Below, piece after piece: positions 37,928 to 50,495 of a stretch of 64,000 nt of DNA. How positions within the stretch are numbered: the first letter of the stretch is position 1; each line of letters starts with the position of its first letter. Made by a program: the position numbers and the translations under genes. The notes below the pieces were generated by a model. It was not told the origin of the DNA, did not search any database, and saw only the letters and a list, made by a program, of their open reading frames with translations. Origin of the DNA: Agrobacterium tumefaciens (GTDB taxonomy: Bacteria > Pseudomonadota > Alphaproteobacteria > Rhizobiales > Rhizobiaceae); NCBI GenBank assembly GCA_025559845.1, contig CP048469.1, forward strand, positions 2,767,001-2,831,000. The letters run 5' to 3'.

Positions 37928-40924
37928 TCACTCTCCCAGCGCGTCTTCCAGGAACGCAGCAAGCTGCGCCAGATGCTTGGACATAAGGCCCGTCGCCGGA
38001 GAGGCGGCAGCCGGACGGCCCGTGTAGCGGACCTTCTGATACTTGGCGTCGATATGAGCCAGAACCCATTCGAGATACGGGTCGATGAACGACCACGCGC
38101 CCATGTTCTTCGGCTCTTCCTGGCACCATACCATCTCCGCATTGCGGAAGCGGCTCAGCTCGTTGATGAGCGCCTTGGCCGGGAACGGATAAAGCTGCTC
38201 GATACGAAGCAGGTACACATCGTCGATGCCGCGCTTTTCGCGCTCTTCCAGCAGATCGTAGTAGACCTTGCCCGTGCACATGACGACGCGACGGATCTTC
38301 GAGTCCTTCTGCAGCTTGATCGGACCGTCCTTGATGACTTCCGCATCGTCCCAAAGCAGGCGATGGAAGGAGGACTCACCGGCAAGCTCGGCCAGCGAAG
38401 ACGTGGCGCGCTTGTGACGCAGCAGCGACTTCGGCGTCATCAGGATCAGCGGCTTGCGGAAGTCGCGCTTCATCTGACGGCGCAGGATGTGGAAGTAGTT
38501 CGCCGGCGTCGTAACGTTTGCGACCTGCATGTTGTCTTCGGCGCACATCTGCAACCAGCGTTCCAGACGAGCCGAGGAGTGTTCCGGACCCTGACCTTCA
38601 TAGCCGTGCGGCAGAAGGCAGACGAGACCGGACATGCGGAGCCACTTGCGTTCACCAGACGAGATGAACTGGTCGAACACGACCTGTGCACCGTTGGCGA
38701 AGTCACCGAACTGGGCTTCCCAAAGCGTCAGTGCATTCGGGCGAGCCAGCGAGTAGCCGTATTCGAAACCGAGAACGGCTTCTTCCGAAAGCATCGAGTT
38801 GATGACTTCGTAACGGGCCTGCGTCGGCGCGAGGTTTGCAAGCGGAATGTAACGCTCTTCTGTCTCCTGATCGTAGAGAACCGAGTGACGCTGCGAGAAG
38901 GTACCGCGTTCGCAATCCTGACCGGACAGACGGATTTTGTGACCATCGACGACGAGCGAACCGAAGGCCAGTGCTTCCGCCATGGCCCAATCGAGACCTT
39001 CGCCGGTCTCAACCATCTGCGCACGGTTTTCCATGAAACGCTGGATGGTGCGGTGCGCCTTGAAGCCGTCCGGAATGGTCGACAGCTTGCGGCCGATTTC
39101 CTTGAGCTGCTTCATCGGAGCGCCGGTCTTGCCGCGACGCTGCTCATCGGCATTGTCGGCAGCACGCAGACCGGACCACTGACCGTCCAGCCAGTCGGCC
39201 TTGTTCGGCTTGTAGCTCTGGCCGGCTTCGAATTCCTGCTCGAGATGCGCGCGCCAGTCGGCCTTCATCTTCTCGAATTCGCCTTCGGTCAGGAGGCCTT
39301 CGGCGATCAGGCGCTCAGCATACAGTGTCGAGACGGTCTTGTGAGCGCGGATGACCTTGTACATTTTCGGCTGCGTGAACGCCGGCTCGTCGCCTTCGTT
39401 GTGGCCAAAGCGCCGGTAGCAGAACATGTCGACCACAACAGGCTTGTGGAACTTCATGCGATATTCGGTAGCAACCTTGGCCGCATAGACAACGGCTTCC
39501 GGATCGTCACCGTTGACGTGGAAGATCGGCGCTTCGATCATCTTGGCAACGTCGGACGGATAAGGCGACGAGCGCGAGAAGCCCGGATTCGTCGTAAAGC
39601 CGATCTGGTTGTTGATGATGAAGTGCATGGTGCCGGCAACGCGGTGACCACGCAGGCCGGACAGGCCGAGGATTTCAGCAACGACACCCTGACCTGCGAA
39701 AGCAGCATCGCCGTGCAGCAGCAACGGCAGAACCTTGGCGCGCTCGGACAACGGAATGATGTCGCCGTCCCAGACCTTGGCAAGCTGGTCCTGCTTGGCA
39801 CGGGCCTTGCCCATGACAACCGGGTTGACGATTTCGAGGTGCGACGGATTTGCTGTCAGCGACAGGTGAACCTTGTTGCCATCGAACTCGCGGTCGGAGG
39901 AAGCGCCGAGGTGGTACTTGACGTCGCCAGAACCTTCGACATCATCAGGCTTGAACGAACCACCCTTGAACTCGTGGAACACGGCGCGGTGCGGCTTGCC
40001 CATAACGTTGGTCAGAACGTTCAGACGGCCACGGTGGGCCATGCCGAGAACAACCTCTTCGAGACCGTCCTGGCCGCCACGCTTGATGATCTGCTCGAGC
40101 GCGGGGATCAGCGATTCACCGCCATCGAGGCCGAAGCGCTTGGTACCCTTGAAACGAACGTCCAGGAACTGCTCGTAGCCTTCAGCTTCGATCAGCTTGG
40201 AAAGGATGGCCTTCTTGCCTTCGGCTGTGAAAGCAACGCCTTTATCCGGACCTTCGATACGTTCCTGAATCCAGCCTTTTTCTTCCGGGCTGGACATGTG
40301 CATGAACTCGACACCGATGGTGGAGCAGTAGGTGCGCTCGAGAATATCGATCATCTCGCGAACGCTGGCGTATTCCAGACCGAGCACGTTATCGATGAAA
40401 ATCTTGCGGTCGTAGTCGCTCTCCTCGAAGCCATAGGACTTCGGAGACAACTCGTTATAGTCTTCGACGGGTGCAGCAAGACCAAGCGGATCGAGCTTGG
40501 CATGCAGATGGCCACGCATACGATAAGCGCGGATCATCATGATGGCGCGAACACTGTCGCGCGTCGCCTGAAGCACTTCCGCTTCGCTGACCGGCTTGCC
40601 GGTCTCGGCGCTCTTGGCCTCAGCCTTCGCCTGAACCTTTTTCTCGACAGCCTTTTCGACCGTGGCCCAGTTGCCGTCCAGAGCGGAAACCAGATCGCCA
40701 TTGGCCGGAATGGGCCAGTTCGAACGCTTCCAGGACGCGCCCTTGGCGGCCTTCTTCACGTCGTCAGGGTTTTCGGCCAATCCCTTGAAAAAGCTCTGCC
40801 ACTCCGGCGACACGGAAGAGGGGTCCTCTTCGTACCGGGCATAGAGCTGCTCGATATAGGCCGCATTCGCGCCGTCCAGAAACGACGTGATCTGAAACTG
40901 CTCGTTCGCTTCTTGCCTTGCCAT
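37928..40924 (-). CDS. sucA: 2-oxoglutarate dehydrogenase E1 component
   Basis: Thiamine-diphosphate-dependent decarboxylase of 998 residues that loads succinyl groups on E2. The N-terminal EQFQITSFLDGANAAYIEQLY is the short E1 motif found in these enzymes. GMAHRGRLNVLTNVMGKP, the ThDP site GDAAFAGQGVVAEILGLSG with NNQIGFTTNP, and CYRRFGHNEGDEP are present. The C-terminal transketolase half includes GFEYGYSLARP and LLPHGYEGQGPEHSSAR. A 171-nt gap with palindromes precedes it. Confidence 0.98.
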   Translation of the reverse strand: MARQEANEQFQITSFLDGANAAYIEQLYARYEEDPSSVSPEWQSFFKGLAENPDDVKKAAKGASWKRSNWPIPANGDLVSALDGNWATVEKAVEKKVQAKAEAKSAETGKPVSEAEVLQATRDSVRAIMMIRAYRMRGHLHAKLDPLGLAAPVEDYNELSPKSYGFEESDYDRKIFIDNVLGLEYASVREMIDILERTYCSTIGVEFMHMSSPEEKGWIQERIEGPDKGVAFTAEGKKAILSKLIEAEGYEQFLDVRFKGTKRFGLDGGESLIPALEQIIKRGGQDGLEEVVLGMAHRGRLNVLTNVMGKPHRAVFHEFKGGSFKPDDVEGSGDVKYHLGASSDREFDGNKVHLSLTANPSHLEIVNPVVMGKARAKQDQLAKVWDGDIIPLSERAKVLPLLLHGDAAFAGQGVVAEILGLSGLRGHRVAGTMHFIINNQIGFTTNPGFSRSSPYPSDVAKMIEAPIFHVNGDDPEAVVYAAKVATEYRMKFHKPVVVDMFCYRRFGHNEGDEPAFTQPKMYKVIRAHKTVSTLYAERLIAEGLLTEGEFEKMKADWRAHLEQEFEAGQSYKPNKADWLDGQWSGLRAADNADEQRRGKTGAPMKQLKEIGRKLSTIPDGFKAHRTIQRFMENRAQMVETGEGLDWAMAEALAFGSLVVDGHKIRLSGQDCERGTFSQRHSVLYDQETEERYIPLANLAPTQARYEVINSMLSEEAVLGFEYGYSLARPNALTLWEAQFGDFANGAQVVFDQFISSGERKWLRMSGLVCLLPHGYEGQGPEHSSARLERWLQMCAEDNMQVANVTTPANYFHILRRQMKRDFRKPLILMTPKSLLRHKRATSSLAELAGESSFHRLLWDDAEVIKDGPIKLQKDSKIRRVVMCTGKVYYDLLEEREKRGIDDVYLLRIEQLYPFPAKALINELSRFRNAEMVWCQEEPKNMGAWSFIDPYLEWVLAHIDAKYQKVRYTGRPAAASPATGLMSKHLAQLAAFLEDALGE

Positions 40925-41095
40925 TGTGTTTTGCGGACGCGCCGTCCGCCTCCTCGATGCCGTTAGGGCCGTTAGCCGGCCTGCCGCTTTAATTGTTTGG
41001 TATGTCGCCGCCGAAGCGGCCAGTCATTTCGTGCAAATCATCGGGTAGTCTCATCGCATGAAGCGCGGGACCACCCGATGCGGTCTCATGTGGTC
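40925..41095. other. sucD-sucA intercistronic region with palindromes
   Basis: Unusually long spacer for this operon. CATCGGGT (41039-41046) pairs with ACCCGATG (41073-41080), and a GCCGC-CGAA-GCGGC hairpin lies near 41008-41021. A near-repeat of GGTCTCATG-like sequence also occurs. There is no T-tract, so termination is doubtful; an RNA element, a processing site or a small mosaic repeat are options. Confidence 0.4.
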
Positions 41096-41998
41096 TTAGC
41101 CCTTGAGGACTTCAACCAGTGTCTTGCCAAGGCGCGCCGGCGAGGGCGAAACCTTGATGCCTGCTGCTTCCATGGCAGCGATCTTGGACTCTGCGTCACC
41201 CTTACCGCCGGAAACAACTGCACCAGCGTGACCCATGGTACGGCCCTTCGGAGCAGTACGGCCCGCGATGAAGCCGGCCATCGGCTTCTTGCGGCCCTTC
41301 TTGGCTTCGTCGATGAGGAACTGTGCCGCATCTTCTTCAGCCGCACCGCCGATTTCGCCGATCATGATGATCGAAGTGGTTGCTTCGTCAGCCAGGAACA
41401 TTTCCAGCACGTCGATGAACTCGGTGCCCTTGACCGGGTCGCCACCGATACCGACGGCCGTCGTCTGACCAAGGCCTTCGTTCGAGGTCTGGAACACAGC
41501 TTCGTAGGTCAGCGTGCCGGAGCGCGAAACGATACCGACAGAACCCTTGCGGAAGATGGAGCCCGGCATGATGCCGATCTTGCACTCTTCCGGCGTCATG
41601 ATACCTGGGCAGTTCGGGCCGAGAAGACGGGACTTCGAACGGTCGAGGCGAGCCTTGACGCGGACCATGTCCGCAACCGGAATACCTTCGGTGATGCAGG
41701 TGATGAACGGGATTTCCGCATCGATCGCCTCGATGATCGCGTCAGCGGCACCTGCCGGCGGAACGTAGATCACGGACGCGTCTGCACCGGTCTTTTCCTT
41801 GCCTTCGGCAACGCTTGCGAAGATCGGCAGCGTTTCGCCCTTGGAGCCAGTCCAGTTGGTGCCGCCCTTGGAAGGGTGGATACCACCGACCATCTGCGTG
41901 CCGTAATAAGCAAGCGCCTGCTCGGTGTGGAAGGTGCCGGTCTTGCCGGTCAGACCCTGAACAAGGATCTTCGTGTCTTTATTGACGAGAATAGACAT
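41096..41998 (-). CDS. sucD: Succinyl-CoA synthetase alpha subunit
   Basis: CoA-binding, phospho-histidine subunit of 300 residues. The Rossmann CoA-binding region opens [19 protein letters not shown]. The active His257 lies in [33 protein letters not shown] is the typical signature. It works with SucC and is encoded 19 nt after it. Confidence 0.97.
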   Translation of the reverse strand: MSILVNKDTKILVQGLTGKTGTFHTEQALAYYGTQMVGGIHPSKGGTNWTGSKGETLPIFASVAEGKEKTGADASVIYVPPAGAADAIIEAIDAEIPFITCITEGIPVADMVRVKARLDRSKSRLLGPNCPGIMTPEECKIGIMPGSIFRKGSVGIVSRSGTLTYEAVFQTSNEGLGQTTAVGIGGDPVKGTEFIDVLEMFLADEATTSIIMIGEIGGAAEEDAAQFLIDEAKKGRKKPMAGFIAGRTAPKGRTMGHAGAVVSGGKGDAESKIAAMEAAGIKVSPSPARLGKTLVEVLKG

Positions 41999-42017
41999 TA
42001 ATTCAGATCCTTCAAAA

Positions 42018-43211
<1,194 letters not shown>

Positions 43212-43242
43212 GGAATAATCCCTGTTTGAGCCGCTTCGGCTA

Positions 43243-44334
<1,092 letters not shown>

Positions 44335-44344
44335 TTAGATGCAT

Positions 44345-44370
44345 AATTTCTTACGTAAACGTAAGAAATT
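44345..44370. promoter_or_regulatory. Perfect 26-bp palindrome upstream of mdh
   Basis: Arms AATTTCTTACGT and ACGTAAGAAATT (12 bp each) flank an AA spacer. It lies 140 bp before the mdh ATG and 15 bp past the end of zapE. No T-tract or GC-rich stem is present, so an operator is more likely than a terminator. The regulator is unknown. Confidence 0.6.
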
Positions 44371-44384
44371 GCGTCACAAGAATG

Positions 44385-45548
44385 TCAAACTCTCTGCCGT
44401 TTTTCGTGGTGGAGAGCCAGATAGTCCGCACTTCGCATTTCGAAAAGGCGCGAGGCGGTGCGATCGAATTCGAAACCTTCAGTGCCCTTGCGTTTGCCCA
44501 GAAGGTTTTCAGGCATAGCCGCCGCAGACGCAAAAAGCCGCACACTGTGATCATATAGAGCGTCGATCAGGATGATGAAACGCTTTGTCTCATTGCGCTT
44601 GTCGGCATCGAGCAACGGAATGTGATCGACGAACACGGTATCGAAACGGTTGGCGATCGCCAGAAAATCGGAAGCGCCGTGTGGCTTCTCGCAAAGATCG
44701 GAGAAGGTAAAACGTGCAACACGGCCGGCAGCCTTCGGAACCAGAATGGAACGGCCCTTCATGGGGATTTCGGTGGGTGCAACCAGATGCCCCGCCGTCA
44801 TATGCCGCCAGGCCATGTCCATTGCCTGATCGGCGGCGCCATCAAGCGGCGTCACGTAAACGGGCAGGCTCTCCAGCTTTTCCATTCGGTAGTCGGTAGG
44901 ACTGTCGAGCGACACCACCTCGACATGTTTTTTGAGCAAATCCACAAAAGGCAGGAAAAGGCCGCGATTGAGGCCATCCTTGTAGAGATTGTCAGGCACG
45001 ACATTCGATGTCGTGACCAGCGTACAACCATTGGCGAACAATTCGCTGAAAAGCCGCGCCAGGATCATCGCGTCAGCAATGTCCGTCACCGTGAATTCAT
45101 CGAAGCAGAGAAGCTCCGCCTCAGCCAGAATTTGCGCTGCCACAGGGGGGATTGGGTCGGCCTGCTTGGTTTCACCGTTTTTCAGCTTCTGCCGATGTGC
45201 ATGCACCCGGTTATGTACGTCCGCCATGAACTCATGGAAGTGGCAACGTCGCTTGGCCGCGACAGGTGCCATTTCATAAAACATGTCCATTAGCATTGTC
45301 TTGCCGCGCCCGACGCTGCCATAGACATAAAGTCCCTTCACAGCCGCTGAAGGCCCGGGCTTACGTGCAAACATCCAGCCAAGAGCACTTTTTTTCTTGG
45401 CAGGCTTGCGGGCTTTGAGATCTGTGAGGATGCGATCGAGATGGGCTGCAACACCAAGCTGAGCAGCGTCCGCCTGCAAGGTGCCGGCTGCTGTCAGCGC
45501 GTTGAGCTGTTCAACGACACTATGATTGTAATCGGGCAATGGCTGCAT
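44385..45548 (-). CDS. zapE: Cell division protein ZapE (AFG1-like ATPase)
   Basis: AAA-type ATPase of the AFG1/ZapE family, 387 residues from MQPLPDYN. The Walker A motif is GLYVYGSVGRGKTMLMDMFY, followed by RRCHFHEFMADVH, typical of the family, and Walker B LLCFDEFTVTDIADAM. Sensor region TLVTTSNVVPDNLYKDG. An in-frame start 42 nt upstream is possible. In bacteria ZapE acts on FtsZ rings; mitochondrial relatives act in respiratory-complex turnover, of interest beside the TCA and sdh genes. Confidence 0.9.
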   Translation of the reverse strand: MQPLPDYNHSVVEQLNALTAAGTLQADAAQLGVAAHLDRILTDLKARKPAKKKSALGWMFARKPGPSAAVKGLYVYGSVGRGKTMLMDMFYEMAPVAAKRRCHFHEFMADVHNRVHAHRQKLKNGETKQADPIPPVAAQILAEAELLCFDEFTVTDIADAMILARLFSELFANGCTLVTTSNVVPDNLYKDGLNRGLFLPFVDLLKKHVEVVSLDSPTDYRMEKLESLPVYVTPLDGAADQAMDMAWRHMTAGHLVAPTEIPMKGRSILVPKAAGRVARFTFSDLCEKPHGASDFLAIANRFDTVFVDHIPLLDADKRNETKRFIILIDALYDHSVRLFASAAAMPENLLGKRKGTEGFEFDRTASRLFEMRSADYLALHHEKRQRV

Positions 45549-45598
45549 GAGGACGCGCCCTCGGTGCGGACGCAAGGCTGCGTCCGCCAAGACAGGGA

Positions 45599-46195
<597 letters not shown>

Positions 46196-46286
46196 TTATT
46201 ACTAAAGCCTTATCGTAAGCAAGCGACGGCAACGATAATTGCCGTTTTAGTCGATTTTTACCGAAATTTCTCATCATTCGGTTGCG

Positions 46287-46314
46287 AAAAAAGGCCGCGG
46301 TTTTGCCCGCGGCC
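46287..46314 (-). terminator. Terminator of the sdh operon
   Basis: GGCCGCGG (46293-46300) pairs with CCGCGGCC (46307-46314). On the minus strand it is followed by TTTTTT. It lies about 30 nt after the sdhB stop. Confidence 0.9.
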
Positions 46315-46343
46315 CTGATATTCCTGATTGCCGGAAACCGCCG

Positions 46344-47123
46344 TCAAACGCGACGCTCGACCATCATCTTCTTGATTTCTGCGATGGCCTTGGCAGGGTT
46401 CAGCCCCTTCGGGCAGGCCTGCGCGCAGTTCATGATGGTGTGGCAACGATAAAGGCGGAAAGGGTCTTCGAGGTTGTCGAGACGCTCACCGGTTGCCTCG
46501 TCGCGGCTGTCGATCAGCCAACGATAAGCCTGCAGCAGAACAGCCGGGCCGAGATAACGGTCGCCGTTCCACCAGTAGCTGGGACAGGAGGTCGAGCAGC
46601 AAGCGCAGAGAATGCACTCGTAAAGGCCGTCCAGCTTCTGACGATCTTCATGGCTCTGCTTCCATTCCTTGGCAGGCGTCGGCGAAACCGTCTTCAGCCA
46701 GGGTTCGATCGAACGATGCTGGGCGTAGAAGTTGCTGAGATCAGGAACGAGATCCTTCACAACCGGCATGTGCGGCAGCGGATAGACCTTTACGGTACCG
46801 TTGATCTCATCCATTCCCTTGGTGCAGGCGAGTGTGTTCGTGCCATCGATGTTCATCGCGCACGAACCGCAAATGCCTTCGCGGCAGGAACGGCGCAGCG
46901 TCAGCGTCGGATCGATGTTGTTTTTGATGTAGAGAAGCGCATCGAGAACCATCGGGCCGCAATCCTCGACATCGATGTAATAGGTATCGATGCGCGGATT
47001 CTGACCGTCGTCCGGATTCCAGCGATAGACCCGGTATTCGCGAACATTCTTGGCACCGTCCGGCTTCGGCCAGACTTTGCCTTCGTTGATCTGAGAGTTT
47101 TTGGGGAGAGCAAGTTCAACCAT
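46344..47123 (-). CDS. sdhB: Succinate dehydrogenase iron-sulfur subunit
   Basis: Electron-transfer subunit of complex II (259 residues from [13 protein letters not shown] lies 7 nt upstream, and an upstream TTG is less likely). The [2Fe-2S] ligands are in [13 protein letters not shown], the [4Fe-4S] and [3Fe-4S] sites in [16 protein letters not shown] and [17 protein letters not shown]. It passes electrons from SdhA to quinone and heme in SdhC/D. It follows sdhA by 17 nt. Confidence 0.98.
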   Translation of the reverse strand: MVELALPKNSQINEGKVWPKPDGAKNVREYRVYRWNPDDGQNPRIDTYYIDVEDCGPMVLDALLYIKNNIDPTLTLRRSCREGICGSCAMNIDGTNTLACTKGMDEINGTVKVYPLPHMPVVKDLVPDLSNFYAQHRSIEPWLKTVSPTPAKEWKQSHEDRQKLDGLYECILCACCSTSCPSYWWNGDRYLGPAVLLQAYRWLIDSRDEATGERLDNLEDPFRLYRCHTIMNCAQACPKGLNPAKAIAEIKKMMVERRV

Positions 47124-47140
47124 GTCCAATTCCTCTCAAA

Positions 47141-48985
47141 TCAGTAGACGCGCGCCTTCGGCGCGATCTTCTTGGGATCGATGCCATCGGCGATCAGTTC
47201 GGTGTGAACAGGGCGGTAGTCTAGCTTCACGTCGCCTTCCGGGCTGACCCAAGCGAGCGTGTGCTTGCGCCAGTTGACGTCGTCACGACCGGCAAACGGG
47301 CCGTCCACGAAGTCTTCACGCGCATGCGAACCGCGGCTTTCCTTGCGGGCTTCCGCGCCGTAAACCGTGGTGATGGCGTTGGCCATCAGGTTATGCAGTT
47401 CCAGCGTTTCGACCAGATCGGAGTTCCAGACCATCGAGCGGTCGGTAACCTTGACATCCGGCAGTTCCTTCCAGATCGCCGAGAGCCGGCGGCAACCGCT
47501 CTCAAGCGATTCCTGTGTACGGAACACCGCAGCGTCGTCCTGCATGGCGCGCTGCATCTTATCGCGCAGAACAGCGGTTGGCGTTGCGCCATTGGCGTAA
47601 CGCAGGCTGTCGAAGCGCTCCATGATCTTGTCACAGGCTGCAACGTTCAACGCCGGTACCGGCGCTGCACGGTCAATCACCTCTGCAGCGCGGATTGCCG
47701 CTGCGCGGCCGAACACAACGAGGTCGATCAACGAGTTGGAACCGAGACGGTTAGCACCGTGAACCGATGCACAACCGGCTTCACCAACAGCCATCAGGCC
47801 GGGAATGACACGCTCTGGATTGCTGCTGTCAGCGTTCAGCACTTCGCCCCAATAGTTGGTCGGAATGCCACCCATGTTGTAGTGAACCGTCGGCAGAACC
47901 GGGATCGGCTCGCGCGTCACATCCACACCGGCAAAAATCTTGGCGCTTTCGGAGATACCCGGAAGGCGCTCGTGCAGGATCGCCGGATCGAGGTGATCCA
48001 GGTGCAGGAAGATGTGGTCCTTGTTCTTGCCAACGCCACGGCCTTCGCGGATTTCCATGGTCATGCAGCGGGACACGACGTCACGCGAGGCAAGATCCTT
48101 GGCCGAAGGCGCGTAACGCTCCATGAAGCGTTCACCTTCGGAGTTGACGAGATAACCGCCTTCACCGCGTGCACCCTCGGTAATCAGGCAGCCTGCGCCG
48201 TAGATACCGGTTGGGTGGAACTGAACGAATTCCATGTCCTGAAGCGGAAGGCCCGCGCGTGCGATCATACCGCCGCCGTCGCCCGTGCAGGTATGCGCGG
48301 AGGTCGCCGAGAAATAGGCGCGGCCGTAACCGCCGGTGGCCAGAACGACCATCTTGGCGGAAAAACGATGGATCGTGCCGTCATCAAGGTTCCAGGCGAC
48401 GACACCGGTGCAACGGCTGCCGTCATCCGACATGATGAGGTCGAGCGCGAAATACTCGATAAAGAATTCCGCGTTGTTGCGCAGCGACTGGCCGTAAAGC
48501 GTGTGCAGGATGGCGTGACCTGTACGGTCGGCTGCGGCGCAGGTGCGCTGCACCGGCGGGCCTTCACCATAGTTCTGCATGTGGCCGCCGAATGGGCGCT
48601 GGTAAATCTTGCCTTCCGCGTTACGCGAGAACGGAACACCATAGTGCTCGAGCTCATAGACCGCCTTGGGCGCTTCCATGGCGAGATACTGCATGGCGTC
48701 GACGTCGCCGAGCCAGTCAGAGCCCTTTACGGTGTCGTAAAGGTGCCACTGCCAACAGTCGGGCGTCATGTTGGTCAGCGAAGCGGCAATACCGCCCTGA
48801 GCCGCGACCGTATGCGAACGCGTCGGGAAAACCTTGGTGATGCAGGCCGTGCGGAACCCCTGCTCGGCCATGCCGAGCGTGGCGCGAAGACCAGCACCGC
48901 CGGCACCAACAACAATCACATCATAGGAGTGATCGACATAGGTGTAGGCCTTGCCATTCTGGGAAGGTGAACTTGGAGATGCCAT
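47141..48985 (-). CDS. sdhA: Succinate dehydrogenase flavoprotein subunit
   Basis: Oxidises succinate to fumarate using covalent FAD (614 residues). The FAD loop is [17 protein letters not shown]. His58 in [10 protein letters not shown] is the flavinylation site. The active-site region includes [21 protein letters not shown]. The small C-terminal domain ends in KIAPKARVY. It lies between sdhD and sdhB. Confidence 0.98.
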   Translation of the reverse strand: MASPSSPSQNGKAYTYVDHSYDVIVVGAGGAGLRATLGMAEQGFRTACITKVFPTRSHTVAAQGGIAASLTNMTPDCWQWHLYDTVKGSDWLGDVDAMQYLAMEAPKAVYELEHYGVPFSRNAEGKIYQRPFGGHMQNYGEGPPVQRTCAAADRTGHAILHTLYGQSLRNNAEFFIEYFALDLIMSDDGSRCTGVVAWNLDDGTIHRFSAKMVVLATGGYGRAYFSATSAHTCTGDGGGMIARAGLPLQDMEFVQFHPTGIYGAGCLITEGARGEGGYLVNSEGERFMERYAPSAKDLASRDVVSRCMTMEIREGRGVGKNKDHIFLHLDHLDPAILHERLPGISESAKIFAGVDVTREPIPVLPTVHYNMGGIPTNYWGEVLNADSSNPERVIPGLMAVGEAGCASVHGANRLGSNSLIDLVVFGRAAAIRAAEVIDRAAPVPALNVAACDKIMERFDSLRYANGATPTAVLRDKMQRAMQDDAAVFRTQESLESGCRRLSAIWKELPDVKVTDRSMVWNSDLVETLELHNLMANAITTVYGAEARKESRGSHAREDFVDGPFAGRDDVNWRKHTLAWVSPEGDVKLDYRPVHTELIADGIDPKKIAPKARVY

Positions 48986-48992
48986 GACCGGA

Positions 48993-49373
48993 TTATCCTG
49001 CGAATGCGATTTTCAGAATGGCGAAGACGCAAAGGCCGCCAACCAGAATCGCGAAAAACGTATTGAGCATCAGAAGAACGAGCTTCGGGACCTCGGCGTG
49101 AATGTAGTCTTCAATGATCACCTGCATGCCGAGCTTCATGTGGATGAGGCCGGAAACGACCACCAGACCCATGATCACCGCAACAAGCGGGTTCGACAGC
49201 GCAGCGGCGACGTCCGCATAGGGAGCGCCAGCATACTTGATCAGGAAGATCACGAAAAAGATCAGCAGAGGAACGTTGGCAACAGCCGTGACGCGCTGAC
49301 GCCAGAAATGCTCTGTGCCTTCCTTGGCGGAGCCAAGACCGCGGACCTTGCCGAGAGGTGTACGCATATCCAT
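48993..49373 (-). CDS. sdhD: Succinate dehydrogenase membrane anchor subunit
   Basis: Small membrane anchor of complex II (126 residues). Three hydrophobic helices are visible: [40 protein letters not shown] and [20 protein letters not shown]. The segment with His in [19 protein letters not shown] supplies the heme ligand and quinone-site region. A start two codons later (MRTPLG) is equally possible. It is encoded 12 nt after sdhC. Confidence 0.93.
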   Translation of the reverse strand: MDMRTPLGKVRGLGSAKEGTEHFWRQRVTAVANVPLLIFFVIFLIKYAGAPYADVAAALSNPLVAVIMGLVVVSGLIHMKLGMQVIIEDYIHAEVPKLVLLMLNTFFAILVGGLCVFAILKIAFAG

Positions 49374-49385
49374 GAAAATATCTCC

Positions 49386-49778
49386 TCAGCGCACGATCAG
49401 GGCGATGACCCAGATCAGCGCGGTCAGACAGATCGACACGACGAAGGAAGCCTTCGCAAGCTTGGTCGTGAAGTGCTTGTCGAAACCGTGTCCCAGGTCC
49501 CACATGAAGTGGCGCAAACCGCCCAGCAGGTGATGAACAAGCGCCCAAGTATAACCGATCAGGATGAGCTTGCCGATGATGGTGCCCATCGCCCAGTCGA
49601 CCCAGGCGTAATAAGCCTCGCCGGTCGAAATGGCGATCAGCCACCAGGCGACGAGTAGCGTGCCGAAATACAGTGCGCCGCCCGTAATACGGTGCACGAT
49701 GGATGCGGCCATCGTCGGAATCATCTTGTAGACTTGAAGATGCGGCGACAAAGGCCGATTATTTGTCGTGTTCGCCAT
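49386..49778 (-). CDS. sdhC: Succinate dehydrogenase cytochrome b556 subunit
   Basis: Heme b-binding anchor (130 residues). RPLSPHLQVYKMIPTMAAS and SIVHRITGGALYFGTLL form the SdhC signature with the quinone-site Ser/Arg. The axial His is in TWALVHHLLGGLRHFMWD. The start MANTTNN has GAGGT 5 nt upstream; the longer open frame has a low-complexity leader. It is the first gene of sdhCDAB. Confidence 0.95.
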   Translation of the reverse strand: MANTTNNRPLSPHLQVYKMIPTMAASIVHRITGGALYFGTLLVAWWLIAISTGEAYYAWVDWAMGTIIGKLILIGYTWALVHHLLGGLRHFMWDLGHGFDKHFTTKLAKASFVVSICLTALIWVIALIVR

Positions 49779-50083
49779 CAGAACCTCGCGGCGTTTTCCC
49801 GTGCGCCCGCAACTGCGAACGCCCCCAAGCAACAGCACATGACGAAAGAATGTGCATTGCACCAACCGCGACGTTTAATCGCATGGGAACATCACCACAA
49901 GCAGATTCCACGGTCGATTCGAATTTAATCGATTGGGTCGGACGATTTTTTGCAAAAAAAGTGTCGCAAAAATAAAAAGTCGAGCGTTTCCAAGATCACC
50001 AGCCCGAAATTTTTGACCTTTACGTAAATCAGAAATGCTGTAATTTACATTTTGTTAACTAAAAAAACCGGAGAAAAAGGATC
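49779..50083. other. Divergent region sdhC / small secreted protein
   Basis: A 305-bp AT-rich gap with no supported gene. It holds the sdhC promoter, not resolved, on the minus strand. On the plus strand TTGACC (50013-50018) is followed by a palindrome TTTACGTAAA (50019-50028) and a TGTAAT-like -10, and GGAGAAAAAGG is the ribosome site of the next gene. Confidence 0.5.
50019..50028. promoter_or_regulatory. TTTACGTAAA palindrome, core shared with the mdh palindrome
   Basis: A 10-bp perfect palindrome sits directly behind a TTGACC box. Its core TTACGTAA also occurs in the long palindrome in front of mdh. Such an 8-mer is expected about once by chance in this window, so the link is suggestive only. 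Confidence 0.3.
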
Positions 50084-50452
50084 ATGTTACTGCGTCGAAT
50101 CGCCGGCTTCTCCCTTGCATTCGCAAGCCTCATTTTCACGGTTTTGCCTTCCGCGTCAGCAGAGAATTTCAGCTATCGCCATAATAATCGGCACCAGCAG
50201 CAGCAGACCAGCTTTTCAACCGATGGCCTGCCCTCCACGCTCCCCGGCGGCACCTACAGCGGTGCTATTGCCGCGCTGAGAGTCCGTGGCAACGGCAACT
50301 ACTTTGCCATTGGCGGTGGTTTGTCCTCTGGAAACAGACCCGCTTCGATCGGATTGCAGCCTGCCCCGAGAGCCAAAATCATCAAGGTGAATGCCGTAAC
50401 GGCGAACGAAGCCTGTGCCTGGGAGCATGGTGTCTGCGTGATCCGCCCATGA
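50084..50452 (+). CDS. Small secreted protein of unknown function
   Basis: A 122-residue protein with a clear Sec signal peptide (RRIAGFSLAFASLIFTVLPS, then ASA-EN). The mature part begins with an Asn/Arg/Gln-rich run (HNNRHQQQQTSF) and ends with two cysteines (NEACAWEHGVCVIRP) that could form a disulfide. I do not recognise the family. The ribosome site GGAGAAAAAGG is good and composition matches neighbours. It converges on the methyltransferase gene. Confidence 0.72.
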   Translation: MLLRRIAGFSLAFASLIFTVLPSASAENFSYRHNNRHQQQQTSFSTDGLPSTLPGGTYSGAIAALRVRGNGNYFAIGGGLSSGNRPASIGLQPAPRAKIIKVNAVTANEACAWEHGVCVIRP

Positions 50453-50495
50453 GCGACCCGCTTCAATCCGTTGGAGAACTTTCTCTGTCCCCAGC

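Noticed and set aside
37892..40966. A 1024-codon open frame antisense to sucA
   Set aside because: It mirrors the GC-rich third-position pattern of sucA, its translation matches no family I know, and the opposite strand encodes a perfect E1 protein.
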